Source: Dugong dugon | Lineage: Eukaryota; Chordata; Mammalia; Sirenia; Dugongidae | Length of the DNA: 64,000 bases | Reading direction: 5' to 3' | Assembly: GCA_030035585.1 (NCBI GenBank) | Contig: JASCZL010000064.1 | Coordinates: forward strand, 1-64,000 | In this document: piece by piece, positions 11,130 through 23,892 of the stretch | Layout: every line of letters starts with the position of its first letter | Position numbering within the stretch: the first letter of the stretch is position 1 | The notes under the pieces: model-generated | Databases searched by the model: none | The model's input: the letters and a program-made list of their open reading frames with translations, nothing else | What the model was told of the DNA's origin: nothing | Program-made: the position numbers and the translations under genes

Positions 11130-14100
11130 GGAAATGCACCTGCCCCTATTTATCCTACTCCTATACTAATACCCTTTCTGAATTCCCTTTCTACCCCAAA
11201 GAACCTGCTAAAAAAGTTAGAGAAACCAGTTACTGACATGGTCCCAGAAATGCCTTTTAAAATAAGATACACAAAGGAGAATATCAAATCTCTGTGGATT
11301 TCCTTTGTTTTTTCAATCTAAAGCAGAATTCTATGCAATTGTAAAGGAATTTCCTAACCCTCACAAATAAACTCAAAGGTTATCCCAGGAATTTAGCAAT
11401 TAATAAATATGCTAGTAGGATCAGGAGAGGCTTTGAGATGGATGGGAAAGACAATCTGGAAACACCCAGAAAGGTCATTAGCTATAAAAGTCAATGCCTC
11501 TGGTACAGATACCCAAAGATTTTTCATAGGAAGATAGATTGGACTAAAGTATAATTATAGGGACCACTTGAGCAAACTTTTTGCTGAAAACTTAGACTTA
11601 AATATAACAGAACCTGGAGCTGAAATAACTTTCAGCTCCATATTCCTAAACTGTCTTCACCCTTGAATTATCTGAGCCAATCAAATGACACAGACTGGAT
11701 TGGGAAACTGTTCCCAACTCTGCTAGGAATTTTATTTGACTCTGGGAGAACAAAGTTTCAACCTATTCTCAACATTCTTGATAAATGAGCCTGGATTTCC
11801 CCCTACTGTGACACTGGTTTGGGGTTCATGTTCAAAAACCCTATAAACTGAATATACTAGAAGTAATCTGGAATTCACTGATTACATTGAGAAAATGAGT
11901 TCCCACCTGCTGTCTTTTTTTTCCCGCCTTCCACTTCAGGAAAATGAGCAACTATTTATGTTATCTTTTCTTTCCTCTTTAGGGAACTTCTGTTTGAGGC
12001 TTGGGGTTATCAGAGTCTGAGACTGCTTCATCTGAGACTCTGACAAGTTAATAAGTTTTATCTAGAATCTATCTTTCTGTTGAATGGGGTTGATCTTATC
12101 AAAGAATTACTGTATACATTTTAAGAAACTGGGTTGTTCATGTTATGTAGTATTGGATAAGCCTGGTCTTTGAGCTGGCCTCACAGACAAATGAGTTTAT
12201 GTGGTTTTCTGTCTCATTTTGTTCTGAGAGTTTCCCTCTGGTCTAGAGAGTAATGTCTGAGTTTCTGTCCTGTATCAGGTTGGAGGCTATGACTGGCAGT
12301 TACTGTTTTTCATGGAGATCTCAGGGTTTTTTTTTTTTCTTCCCTTCAAGAAAAACTGCTTTTTGTGTCTGTCTCATGATTTGGACTTTTAATAGCTACT
12401 CTGAGCTATTTGAAAATTGCACTGAAAAAAGATAGAATATTTGTTCTGATTGGTATAAAACATCCTTAAAAAGGGGGCGGGGGACAAATTATTCTATATT
12501 TCTTCTCTAAAGGATCCTATAAAGCATGGAAAAAATAACATTATGGAAAATTAATAATCTCCTATCTCCAGATGGTATTATTAAATTAGATTATTATATC
12601 ACTTCTGATTGGTTTAATGATAAATAAGCTCTTATGCAAAATTAATAGTCTGAATATTTCCAGGAATTAATGAAAGCAAATTTGTTCTAAGAAAGATTTT
12701 TATGTTCTACAGTATGTCAATCTTAAAAGAGAAATCTAACTAATTTAAGGTAGATGTGATATGAAATGTGTTTTATTTTAGAAAAACAGTAGTTTTGTCT
12801 TAAAATGAAGCTAGTAGTTTGAGAATGGGAAAGGGGAGGCATAGGATAAGCCTAGAGGGGAAAATCATGGCTACCCAAGAATTAATGGGTTCCTTTATGA
12901 AATTGGTGAAGAACTTTCGTATTTACTGTGTAGATAATAGGTTATGATAAAGAGAAGGCAAAACTGCTTAGCAAGAATAGTAAAAGGGAAAGAATTTGGT
13001 TATCTTTTGTCATTTAACATACCCAGACCAACTTAAACATATTTAAATGAATTAGGAGGACTGATTCTTGTCTTTGACCAGGAGCCAAAGGATAGGGAGG
13101 GTGGGACAGGATCAGGCATCCCTGGGCCCAGCCTCTGAGGACATGCAGCTCCAGGGAATCTTTGGAAGTACCCCTCCCAACTAAGTGAAGACCTTTTTAA
13201 AACAAAAGAAAATCGCTGTCTTACTGTAGTTATCAGAAATTGGGTGGATCCCCATCATGAAAGAACTATAAACAGGTTCTCCTTGTGGGGGAATTCTAAG
13301 AAGCCAAAAGATAGAAATCACAATGAGATGCACCTGAAATGGCCTGGGGACACTGTTTCCATTCCTAGCCAGAGACTTAAGGTTATATCCATATCAATGA
13401 ATTGGTCAATTGAACGGAGACTATTTGATTTCCCAAACTAGTTGATAAATCTTAAAGGGCTAAAGTTAGATTGGAGAAAATATGGGAAATGGTAAAAATT
13501 TGAATGAAAACTTAGAATATTTAAACAGAATTTATTTGAACAGTAATTATATTTTATGGTAAAACCAAAAAGAAACCCATTGCCGTCGAGTCAATTCTGA
13601 CTCATAGCGACCCTACAGGATAGAGTAGAACTGCCCTGTAGGGTTTCCAAGGAGTAGCTGGTGGATTTGAACTGCCAACCTTTTGGTTTGCAGCCATAGT
13701 ATATAGGCTTAAAAAGATTTCCAAGATCTTTAGGAAACTCACTGGTATTAAATTGGGCTAATATTCATTATAATTCAACTTTATATATTTTGCTTTTTAT
13801 ACCACAGAGAAAGGATATGTATATTTAGATCTGCTAAAGCGTATCTTCGTTATTGCTACTAAAGGGGTTGTAATATCAGAGATATGAAACAAAGACAAAG
13901 TTTAAAATTTTATCAAAAAAGGGAATTTATTTGATATAGTCATAGTTGTTATTTGTTTGACTGGAAGTTTGATGGGTTAATCTACGAGAATTTCTGAAAA
14001 GCTTTAATGTCAAATAGAAAAGAGTTGGGTTTCTCATTGTTAAAGTAACAACATTTGCTTAATTACTGGGTTGAAGAGTTCATCTATTCTTTGTGTAATC

Positions 14101-15216
14101 TGCCTCAAAGGCAAAGGTTCAGCGTCTCATAAGAATAAAATTCCTGAGTCAAAATCCAAACTGCATGACTTTGAAAGAAGTTAAGGTTTTTTACTTTTAA
14201 GATCTATGGCTAAATAGCTTAAGTATTGTGTCTTAGTGACCTATGATAAACTCCTGACAACTCTGAAACTTTGTGGAAAGCTACAAAGGATTTGTTTCTG
14301 AGAAAAGTGCTAGAAAGTTTATTGACTATGTTATCAAATACATGAAACATGTGGTCAAATCAAGTGAAATGCCTGATTCTCATTGGGTTAAAAATTTATG
14401 TGTTGATATTTCCTTTCATGTTTCTGCCTGATATTAGACAACAAGCATGTACTATTATGTCATAATTTTATTATTTTTTAGTTGCTAACTTGGTCACAAC
14501 TTTTCTTCTTATGACTCTAACACCATCAAAGCAAATACTTTTAACTGAAGAAATAGCATCGTTTATTCATGGAGTTCTTATTACTATTCAGATGTTAAGA
14601 GACTTGATATTCTTGGTTTATCCTGACTATATGATATTAAGTCTCAAGATTATTATCCGTTATATCTGAAGCTCTCTGAAAAACAGATTAATCATTATGT
14701 TTAGAGACATTTTTGTCTGAATTAACGTTATTTGGCTCTGCGTTACCTTTTGTAATTAACTCTCATCAGATCTTTCATTTTATAAGAAGTGTTATTATAA
14801 GTTAATCGTGAACATATTAAATTTTCTCGTCTACAGGAAAGTTTTTACATTGCTGAAAATGCTTGAAATATTTCAGTAAAAGGATGGACTATATTGGACT
14901 TCTGAAAATAACTATGATATTTTGAATGTGGATACCACTAAACTGAATGAAGATTACCAGAACTCTTGTGTAGAAGATGACAAAGTTTTAAGACTGTTTT
15001 TTTTCCAGAATTGCATGGAACCAAAGTTAACTGCATAGGACTGAGTAAACTAAAAGAATTACTATAAGATTAATATGAGATTATTGCTGATGTTCAATAT
15101 TATATTTTTAGAAATAAGGAACTTTTTTTCTTCCCTCTTTTAATATAAGAATCAATTATTTCAGTAGCTAATAACATTATGGTGGCTACAGAATATCTTA
15201 CACATTAGAAGATTTT
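11130..15216 (+). mobile_element. Probable decayed ERV1 internal region
   Basis: Placed here because an ERV1 integrase end, a PPT and a 3' LTR follow on the plus strand and no other family explains this stretch. I cannot identify gag, protease, RT or a 5' LTR; frames are riddled with stops. A younger AfroSINE lies inside at about 13560-13702. The upstream edge is a guess. Confidence 0.35.
13560..13702 (-). mobile_element. AfroSINE, short form, head truncated
   Basis: Body and tail well preserved (CATTGCCGTCGAGTCAATTC, TAGGGTTTCCAAGGAG). The tRNA head breaks off after the GGTTTGCAGCC stretch; no target duplication found. Confidence 0.88.
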
Positions 15217-15549
15217 ATGGCATGTGTCAAAGTTCTGACTAAATATATTCTTAATGTTTTAGATGATTCCATATTTAAATCAACTTTGAAAGAATATTTT
15301 TCACAGGTTAAACAAGGCTTTGATGACCGGAAATTAAGATCCCAAAATCTGCTTAACATTGCCCCAGGAGAATATGCCTATTGGAAGAGACATCAGTTAA
15401 AGTATATTTTGACACCCAGATGGAAAAGACTATATTTGATCCTCCTTGTTAATCCATGTGCTGCCAAACTGCAGGGAGTTAAAGCTTGGATTCATCTGTC
15501 TCAACTAAAGAAAATCAAGCTGCCTCTGCTGCCCTTGTGGACCTTTTAA
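15217..15549 (+). pseudogene. ERV1 integrase C-terminal fragment (pol remnant)
   Basis: Open frame of 110 codons. Residues ~49-100 match the C-terminal domain of class I (gammaretrovirus-like) integrases: a PGEYAYWKRHQ block, then TPRWKRLYLILL, then KAWIHLSQLKK. In the family this SH3-like domain binds DNA; the catalytic core is not visible upstream. The short frames after it (15486-15760) lie where env would begin, but no surface or transmembrane domain can be read. Non-functional remnant of an old endogenous retrovirus. Confidence 0.75.
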
Positions 15550-16493
15550 CCCTCTGGAAATGCCCAGGTGGCCAGAAGCAGCTAGACCCAAGATCACAGA
15601 ACAAGACTTCATGCAAATATTTAGAACTTTGCTTTATACCTGTAGCTATTCTTATGCTATTAGCTTTATTGTATACCTATGGTCTTACTTCCTAATAGTT
15701 TTTGTTCACTATGAAAGCCCATTTAAGTCTGATTCTTTTCTTTCTAACACTTTCTTCTGATGCTTGAAGAGAAATGCATATATTAAATAGGCCCAATCAG
15801 TAACTAATGCCAGTAATTACAGCTCTAGATTTTCTTTTATCCTATCAAGGAAGTGTTTGTGCTAGAGCAAAACTTCTTACTTCACCTTGATTAACAATAC
15901 CCAAGAGGCTGAGAAAATTCTTCAAAAATTTGCCTGGTTACGTTTAAAAGACTCAGAATCTGAATCCTCTTAGACACTATTTTTGGTTGGTTAAATAAAG
16001 GTATTAGATCCTGGATTAGATCTGTATTGCTAACTGGATTAATTATATTAATTGTTGTGGTAAAAATTACTGGAAGAATCAAATGTTGCATGAAATGTAT
16101 AACCAATGTTAATGACATGAAATACCAATTTAATGCCTATGAAGAGAATTATGAACATAGATGAGCTCCATTTCCCAAATGGACTGGAGCTCACACCCTG
16201 AGCCAGTCTTTTGGACAGTCAAGCTGTTCCTCTAATGGGGTTTTATTACACACAGACCGCCCCCCCCCCCCCCCGCCCCCAGCTAAGATTAAAAAAGATG
16301 AACGCTGAACCATGGCAGGGTGAAGAGGTCAGATGGTGCCTGATTACTAACTATTAGTGTCAGGGATCTTAAAGGTTCACCTAAATAAACAGTCTAAGAA
16401 GTCATGTATCATCATCATAAGCTCCTGAAGAAGGCATTCACATAATAGTGATCAAAGAATGTAAATGAAATCCTCAATCAAAAGGAAGGAAAG
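15550..16493 (+). mobile_element. ERV1 env-side remnant up to the polypurine tract
   Basis: Between the integrase end and the 3' LTR. No env motif can be read. It ends with a purine run, AAAAGGAAGGAAAG (16480-16493), directly before the LTR start, as expected of a plus-strand primer. A C-rich tract sits at 16260-16280. Confidence 0.5.
16260..16280 (+). repeat. Poly-C tract
   Basis: Fifteen C, one G, five C. A possible assembly or replication slippage site. Confidence 0.95.
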
Positions 16494-17064
16494 TGTGAGA
16501 GTTCGAAAATTGAGGCATCTGACTCATATCAGAATGATTGGCCCAGATCTGAGCCCCGATTCCATCTTAACTTCTGCTTATTTCCCCTGCAACTGTCAAA
16601 CCCTTAGTCAGACTTAACGTACATAACAAAGGAAATGTTTTTCTCTGTGGTTAAAATAAGAAAGTTCCTAAGGGAAGGTCTTGACACAACACCCTTATGG
16701 AGAATGAATCCCCTCAGCAGCCTCAATGAAATGTTTTAAAATATTTTCCCGGTGCCCACCCTGCAGAACCTCCCTTAGTCATGTATTTAAACTAACTAAT
16801 TGAAATAGCCCACATTGATGTTTCCAACTACTCACTTTAAAGCGTCCATTTAGAGTTGTCTCACCTCCTGCTTACCTAATCTTTCAACTTCCAATCATAA
16901 TGTTGCATTTTACCTCACAAAAAATGCCCCTGTTACTCTACCATTTTGGAGCATTTGCTTTCATTTTGTGAGATCAGACGTGTCCTTAGTTCGAACTGTC
17001 TTGAACCTTCAATAAATCTCTTTGTTTTTATTTTTAACAGAGTACACATTCTTACTCGTTGACA
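16494..17064 (+). mobile_element. ERV1 3' LTR
   Basis: Starts TGTGAGAGTTCGAAAA directly after the PPT. AATAAA at 17011-17016 is followed by a T-rich stretch. The end at GACA near 17064 is a best guess. No matching 5' LTR seen upstream in the window. Confidence 0.65.
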
Positions 17065-17487
17065 AATTGAATACCAAATACGAAATATGAGCATATCATG
17101 ACTCCATAACACAGGACCCACAAGTGTTCCCCTTCAAATACCATATACCACACATTTCCAAACACACTTCATTTAAATCTAGGTCTAATATCTAACCACA
17201 TAAAAAATAAATCTCAATAGCATTCTTGTCCGTTTTCTATTTACCTTTGCCATTGAAATCAGTTGCTTCTTCTTGATCCCTTGCTTTCTATTTTTAGATA
17301 AAGATGGAGAAGATAGTAAAGATTATGTTCAGGTGGGGCTTCAATTTTTAAGAGTTGTCAAAAAAGGCCTCACTGAGAATGACTGAGAAATATAAAAGCT
17401 GGAAACATCAAAGATAAATCACTGAAATAATACATGCAATCAGAAATTACATAGGTTATACAAGTTAGTATTGGATATAATAGGCCA

Positions 17488-17656
17488 AATAAAACCAAAA
17501 AAACCAAACCCATTGCTGTTGAATCAATTCCAACTCAGTGACCCTACTGGACAGAGAGGAACTGCCCCATAGGGTTTCCAAGGAGCAGCCAGTGGATTTG
17601 AACTGCTGACCTTTGGTTAGCAGCTGAGCTCTTAACCACTATACCACCAGGGCTCC
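17488..17656 (-). mobile_element. AfroSINE, short form, full length
   Basis: Complete from the A-rich tail to the GGAGCCCTGG-type head. Flanks AATAGGC and AACAGGC may be a decayed target duplication. Confidence 0.9.
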
Positions 17657-17659
17657 AAC

Positions 17660-17835
17660 AGGCTCAGATAGCATTTATTATTTATATGCCAAGCCCTGTT
17701 TTAATCATGTTACTATTGACTTGTGTAGTTTACTCCATGAGGTAGGTACAATTATCATACTATTCTATAGATGAAACTGAGGGAAAGTTTAAGTAATTTG
17801 CTCAATGTCACACAGCTGACATGTACCGAGAGGCT
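17660..17835 (-). mobile_element. MIR-family fragment
   Basis: CCATGAGGTAGGTACAATTA, then TAGATGAAACTGAGG and CAATGTCACACAGCTGACAT: the MIR core in reverse orientation. Confidence 0.85.
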
Positions 17836-17839
17836 CAGT

Positions 17840-18636
17840 GATTTACATTTAATTTATCTACTTCCGTAAAGAAAACAAACAAAGAACAAGTAAACCAAAC
17901 ACCATGCTCTGATCTTGGCCTTGTCCTACTTAATCTCAGTGTAAAACCTTCGCAACTCTACAATCCACGGGGTCACATTTATCACAGTATAAAGTATTAA
18001 GTCTTCAGGAATATCAACATGTGTAAATCAGTCAAGCAGTGTAAGTTAAGCTTTGAAACTTCCAATCTAGTTTTATAGTCTGCCAGCATCAGAGGAAGAT
18101 ATTCCTCCTGGTTGTCCCTGCCATTACCATTCTCTGACCTAGATCTCCCTTAGGAAGACAATTTTAGAAAAGAACACACACAAATATCTACACATATACT
18201 CCCTACTCCACCCAAAAGGTACTAATATTCATTAAAAATGCAGCCCATCTCTATACTAAGAAAAAAGATTTCCCCAAAGGAAACATCAAAAAAAAAAAAA
18301 AAAAAAAAAAGCTCTCTGTGCTTCTATGCCTTTTGACTCAGGAATAAACTAGCACGCAGGTTGAGTTTGGAGGGATCTTGTGTGTTTCTCATTCTGATGC
18401 CAAGAGACCTTCTGAAGGTTGCTAGAGAGAGCAATGGTCTCTTCTTCACCAGCGAAAAGAGCAAAGATACCACAGAGGGCTGAACGGGTTTAGAAACTGG
18501 TCACTGAAATTAATAGGAGAGAGGGGATGAAAATAAATTTGACCAATACAAAATCATTATGAAAGTGTAAATGAAAATACTACAATGATTAAATCAGAGA
18601 AAACCCAAACTAAGATAGGAGGAATAAACAACAAAA
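17840..18636. other. Nothing recognised apart from a poly-A run
   Basis: An A run of about 22 at 18289-18310 could be the tail of an unidentified retroposed sequence; no family recognised on either side. Confidence 0.35.
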
Positions 18637-18639
18637 TAA

Positions 18640-18847
18640 CAAGCCAAATCAGTTGCCATCAAATCAACTTCAACTCATGAGGACACTATGTGTTTGAGAG
18701 TAGAACTATGCTTCAGAGGATTTTCAGTGGCTTATTTTTCAGAAATAGATAGCCAGATCTTTCTTCTGAGGCAACTCTGGGTGAACTGAAACTTCCAGTC
18801 TTTCGGTTAGCAGCCAGGTGCTTAACAGTTTGCCACTCACTGACTCC
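18640..18847 (-). mobile_element. AfroSINE, long form, old
   Basis: Long form with the extra middle segment (GAAATAGATAGCCAGATC region) between body and head. Diverged; ends near ACTGACTCC. Confidence 0.85.
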
Positions 18848-18849
18848 AA

Positions 18850-19615
18850 AAAGAATAAAACCCAATAGTTATTTATCATGATGAATGCAAATTATTAAAA
18901 TTCCCTTTTAATAAAGACAAAGCATCTCAAAATGGTTTCAAAACAACACCTGGCAGTTTACCAATGACACACCTGATGCAAAATGAGAAAGAAATGTAAA
19001 AGATAAAATAGTTGGAAAGAAATACTGTGAACGTAAGTAAACAATAGGTAGAAGTAGAAATAATAAAACAATATAACATATATTTCAAAGCCAAAAGGTA
19101 AATATTTCCTAGGACATATTCTTTGGCCATAGTCTAAACTAATCACAAAATATGACTTAATTACTTAAGTATTTAATTACTTATTTTTTAAATCATATTT
19201 TATCCACAGTGAACACTGTTTTTTACATCATTGTGCAGATCAAACAAAACAGTCGTTACTTTGTGCCACTGGATTTCAAAGAATTTATACATATACACAT
19301 ATAGGTATGTGTGCATATTAATATGTGTGTATATGTGTGACAGAGAGAGAGGCTGATCTTGTTTTATTTTGCTAGACCAAAAAAATCCCTTTAATGTTGT
19401 ATTTATGGTAGGTATATGTTGTTAAAAAAAAAAAAGCAGATTATTCTTATAAGTAAATTCAGACCTCTAATAGAAAGACATAGTAAAGAATATTAATCTA
19501 ATAAAGAAATATTAGAGCTTCAATAACTCCAATATTTCAATGTTTCTTTCATTAAAACTCTATAGAGAAGAACTACCTTTTCCCAAATAAAAGTCTGACC
19601 TTTGTCCCTGGTTCC
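18850..19615. other. AT-rich stretch with a TG/TA microsatellite
   Basis: An impure (TG)/(TATG) tract at 19275-19350; otherwise nothing recognised. Confidence 0.4.
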
Positions 19616-19616
19616 T

Positions 19617-20130
19617 CAGAAGAAAATTCTAAGCCCTTGTTTCCTGAGTGATTGGAGCATTTTTGCTATTCATGGTGGGTCTCCGGGACTTCGCTTCTTT
19701 ATGGTAATGAAGTGACTGGTGGTGGATCTCTCCATAGTTTACGCTAACAAGATGATTCAGAATGGGAGGCAGGCCAGAAAAGAAAGTCTAATCATGTGAT
19801 TAGAGGGTTGTAGTTTTGAGCCAGGTGATATCAGTCCCATCTCCAGGGAGAAGAAAAGGACTGAGGATTTAGTCCAAATGCATGGTCAATGATTCAGTCA
19901 ATCCTGCCTACATAATGAAGTCTTAATAAAAACTCTGGACAATCTGATTGACAATGTTCTTCCTATTATCCCACATCCATATTCTGGGAGAGCGCTACAT
20001 CCCTGGAAATGAGAAAAAGTTTGTGTTTCAGACCCTTTCAGACCTTGTTTTATGAGTCTATTCCTTTGGCTGATTGGTATTCTTTTGCTATAATAAAACT
20101 GTAATTGTAAACATAGTTTGACACTAATTT
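19617..20130 (+). mobile_element. Probable ERV LTR, old
   Basis: LTR-like layout: GTCAATGATTCAGTCAATCC, CTACATAATGAAGTCTTAAT with AATAAA near 19924, and a second AATAAA near 20093 close to the presumed end. The family resembles mammalian ERV1 LTRs, but I cannot name it. Confidence 0.45.
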
Positions 20131-20590
20131 TTTTCTGGGACCGTATAAATTCTACCATAGGAACTTTCTTACCTGCTATTAGGGGTACAGAAGTCTCACT
20201 ACTTGCAGTCTGGGTATAGGAATAGAATAAGGTGTGGGAAAAGTCTTCAATATTGAAAATTTCAATTGTTCTCCTAGCTGCTGTCTCATTCCTACCATTG
20301 TAAAACAGCATCTGGCTCCTGTATCTTCTTGGGGTTCTATGGAGAAATCTACTTCTTTATTTGTCACAACCCTTTTGATGCGTAATCTTTTGCAGCAACT
20401 TCTTTCTTTCCTATACATAGCGCTAACTCTCCAGCCATTTTCAAATTAAAAAACTATATGTTTATCTACTATATATCTTGTACTTTGATATAATAGGTAA
20501 AGATATATAACCAACTCACCCTCTTTTTTGAATAAGGTTTTCAATAATTCAGATTTCCAAGATCCAGTTCTTAAACATTAGGTAAGATTA

Positions 20591-20758
20591 AACCAAAAAT
20601 CAAATCCATTGCCGTGAAATCAATTCCAGACTCATAGCGACCCCGCAGAACAGCGTAGAACTGCCCTATAGGGTTTCCAAGGAACGGCTGGTGGATTTGA
20701 ACTGCCGACCTTCTGGTTAGCAGCCTCAGCTCTTAATCACTGCACCGCCAGGGCTCCA
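20591..20758 (-). mobile_element. AfroSINE, short form, full length
   Basis: Complete, flanked by a perfect 11-bp target duplication AGGTAAGATTA at 20580-20590 and 20759-20769. Confidence 0.95.
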
Positions 20759-20769
20759 AGGTAAGATTA

Positions 20770-22560
20770 TATAGCCTAAAATGTTATTCTCTTTTTGGAA
20801 TAAACAGAATAAACTCTCTTCCAGAGAAAATTGCAGCAATTGTATTTTACCCTAGTAAAGTAAAGAAGTACACAAAGAGAAAAACTTGGCAAGTCCTGAG
20901 GAGGATTCTAGAAGTGAGATTATTTTGAAACTATCTTGACTGTCTGTGGGAAGAATATTCAGAAAAAGCAGAGAATTTAATATGACTGAAAAGGAAGAGC
21001 GAAGATTTTAAGGTAAAGATTGTGTCTGTCATATTAAAGGAATAGTAATAAATACATTGTGTCTGAAGTAGAATGAGTGAAAGGCAATGGTGAAAAAGAT
21101 CATGGAAGACTTCATAGGTTATTGAAAATTAGATTGTTAATCTGAGAGACATGAAAGTGCGTTGGAAAGGCTTTAGTGATGAATAATGTGATCTACCTGG
21201 ATGTAAGTGGATCTGTCTTGTTCGTGTGTTTATTATGTAGAGAATAGAATTTATGAAGGTAAGAGCATAAAAGAGACTGACGAATTATATTATATTAAAT
21301 ACAAGACACACCCTGTATATTAAAAAAGACACACCCTTTGCACTTATTTCATCTAATTGTTAAATACTTTATTATGGTTTTGAAGTTAAAAATTTAAACA
21401 ATGTAATGGAATCTGCAATTGTGATTAGATTTCCATCCATTTGATTGCCATCTCAGGTCCATGAAACCACAAGTTCTTTGAGAATTTAATGAAGTTCACA
21501 CAGCTTTTTCAAACATTACCAATGCTAATTGGATAATGGAATTTGATTAAATTCTATCTGGTTATAGCCGGTGCTATTACACATCTGTTTGTTTATTTAT
21601 AGTACAAACAAAAGGCCTGTGTAAGTTTCTCTTACGGCTATTAAAGAAACTATATACTTAGTGTTTATTAATAGTATGGGTATTTTTCTTGCTATATAAT
21701 ATTGCATTAATCTTGAATAAAAATAATCATTACTCTTAATTAGATGAATGGGATTATAGAGGAATCCAAATGTATTAGTAAAGTCAACTATTAGAAATAC
21801 TTTGAAAAATTAGAGTAAGTTGGCTGATTTAGAAAGGTCAAATTCAGGACATGTTTGGAATGGCTGAATTTCTGTTTAGCAAGAGTATTTGGCAAAAATT
21901 TCCAATTAAATCAAGTGAGATTAAGGCCATGATGTAAAACATGTGGAATATGGGAAGGTGGTTTTAGGGTCTGGATGGAAAAAAGTACATGAACTAAGCA
22001 AGGAAAAAAATGTCTCTGAAGAAAGAAGACAAAGTGGACAAACGAAGGTAAAGTAAGCTTTGGTGGTTTGTAGAAACTACACTAGACCTCAACTACTGTG
22101 GATTATCTGACTGGCTTTCTATAAATAGGAAGTTTATTTGGGGCAGTTGTCATGGAGAAAGCACTTGGTCCTATTTTTTTCTAAAGGAACCAAAATCCAA
22201 ATCCAAAATCAAAATTTCCTACTGAAAAAAATAAAAGGATAACTATGAATTTCTCTGAATATGACAAAAATGTAAGAAAGAAAGCTAAAAATCCAACAAA
22301 TCCTCAGAACGTTAATGTTAATATATCATCCTTAAAATTATATACGAGCATGTAAAATCAAAGATATATAATAAAACATATGTGAGAAAATAAGAGAAAA
22401 AAGACCAATGAGTTAATATTTCTGATTTTCTGCATCAGTTAGGGTTCTGATACAGACAACATAAACTAACACTGGATTTGAGAACAAAATACATTTGTTA
22501 ATAAAATTATATGTTTGTTAGGGAATTAGATTTGGAGCTGTAAATCACAGCTAGTGGTTC
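20770..22560. other. AT-rich stretch; one old repeat fragment
   Basis: At 21060-21200 a stretch (ATGGAAGACTTCATAGGTTA onward) resembles part of the repeat at 51795-52660. No exon or other repeat recognised in the rest. Confidence 0.4.
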
Positions 22561-22564
22561 CTAG

Positions 22565-22705
22565 ATGCTGTTAAGTTAATTTCTACTCTTAGTGATGCCG
22601 TGTGATACAGTAGAATGCCTCAAAGGGTTTTCTAAGCTGTAGTCTTTACGAGAGCAGATGGCTGGTTTTTGTCCGGCGGAGCCACTAGGTGGATTCTGAC
22701 ACAGT
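22565..22705 (-). mobile_element. AfroSINE, long form, fragment
   Basis: TCAAAGGGTTTTCTAAGCTG and GTCTTTACGAGAGCAGATGG match the long-form middle; both ends are decayed. Confidence 0.75.
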
Positions 22706-22919
22706 GACAAGCCTCCAGACCTTGATCGGATAAAATTCAGATAATTTATTAAAACATTTGAGATATACATTTGAATGGATTATCATGGGCTCAAATGAAA
22801 TTAAACCAATGGATCTGAGGATGGGGCTCTGAGAGCAAACAGTTATAGGGTAAAACCAGGAAGTTACACCACAATACACCCATACCTCCGTTATTGACAT
22901 GGTTAGGTTCCAAAGACCA

Positions 22920-23112
22920 GGTCATCATGTGAAAATTGGTGTTATGTAAAAATGGGGGGTGACCACATCAGATCACAAAATGGAGGATGACTACATTATT
23001 ACATAACTGCCAAATTGCATCATTATATAACTGCCAAATTACACCATTACATAACTGCCAAATCACAGAGAATCACGGCCCAGCGAAGTTATATATAACC
23101 TTAATCATCACA
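22920..23112 (-). mobile_element. ERVL-class LTR 5' fragment with amplified 24-mer
   Basis: On the minus strand it starts TGTGATGATTAAGGTTATA at 23112, the same beginning as the ERV-L 3' LTR at 24565. GATCACAAAATGGAGGATGA also matches the type A LTRs. Inside is a 24-bp unit in three copies. Confidence 0.65.
22997..23068 (+). repeat. 24-bp tandem repeat, three units
   Basis: Units at 22997-23020, 23021-23044 and 23045-23068, each holding ATAACTGCCAAAT. The ERV-L 3' LTR has one copy of the equivalent sequence, so the array arose inside the LTR. Confidence 0.9.
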
Positions 23113-23740
23113 GCCAGTGTTAATCTCACCTCACACCTCAGTGTTCATTACTGCCAGACATACATCATTGATGCTCAAAATAGTTGGATAGTAGAATTTT
23201 CACTATTGTCATAAATGCCAAATAACAGATAATGAGATAGTTGATAAGTGAGGAGTAGGTATATTCTGACTGGTTCTTTGTGAGGGAAGGGAATGGGAGC
23301 TAGGACATTCTAAAACAGGGTCTTGTACGTCATTGGCCACATTAGTACAGGCAGGCTAATCAGATTGGTTACAAACTGCAGAAGTACTTGCTTATCCCAA
23401 AATTGTATATAATAGTCACAAGATGCTTAAATTATATATTCACCAGAACAGGCAATAAAAATAACATGCTTAAAGCAACTCATTTCCTGGGGGCATCTTA
23501 AACAAAGGCTGTGGTGTCCATTTGCATCAAGACCCCTTCTTAGGATACATTCTTTCCATATCCTGACTTCACTACAGAGAAAAACATTTTCTTAGTTGCC
23601 CATGGTTATGGACCACATAAGGGACTCAAAGGTCATGCATTGTACTGATATTATTTTAACTTTGCTGAATACGGCAGAGAAAGAATGGTTTAGTTCAGCC
23701 ATTCTACTTTAGTCAAAAGCTCCCATGGCTCTCCTCTGTT
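23113..23740. other. Nothing recognised
   Basis: No gene or named repeat recognised. It may include flanking parts of an older LTR element. Confidence 0.35.
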
Positions 23741-23744
23741 ACAG

Positions 23745-23785
23745 GTCAAACTGCCAACCTTTTGGTTAGCAGCTGAGCACTTCAA
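23745..23785 (-). mobile_element. AfroSINE head fragment
   Basis: About 40 bp: CAAACTGCCAACCTTTTGGT followed by TAGCAGCTGAGCACTT. Confidence 0.7.
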
Positions 23786-23892
23786 ATGACAATAAATTCA
23801 TATGTCAGGACTGGTTCAGTTAAGACACTACTGCTGCTTCTGGGCACTAGACACAGTAGCTTGCTTGCTGACGCCATTGGTACTAGGCTTGG

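Noticed and set aside
19898..20449. 137-codon and overlapping frames on both strands
   Set aside because: Cover an old LTR-like repeat and its flank; no domain and mutually overlapping.
22997..23068. Regular repeats suggesting a CRISPR array
   Set aside because: Three directly abutting 24-mers with no unique spacers, in a mammalian LTR.
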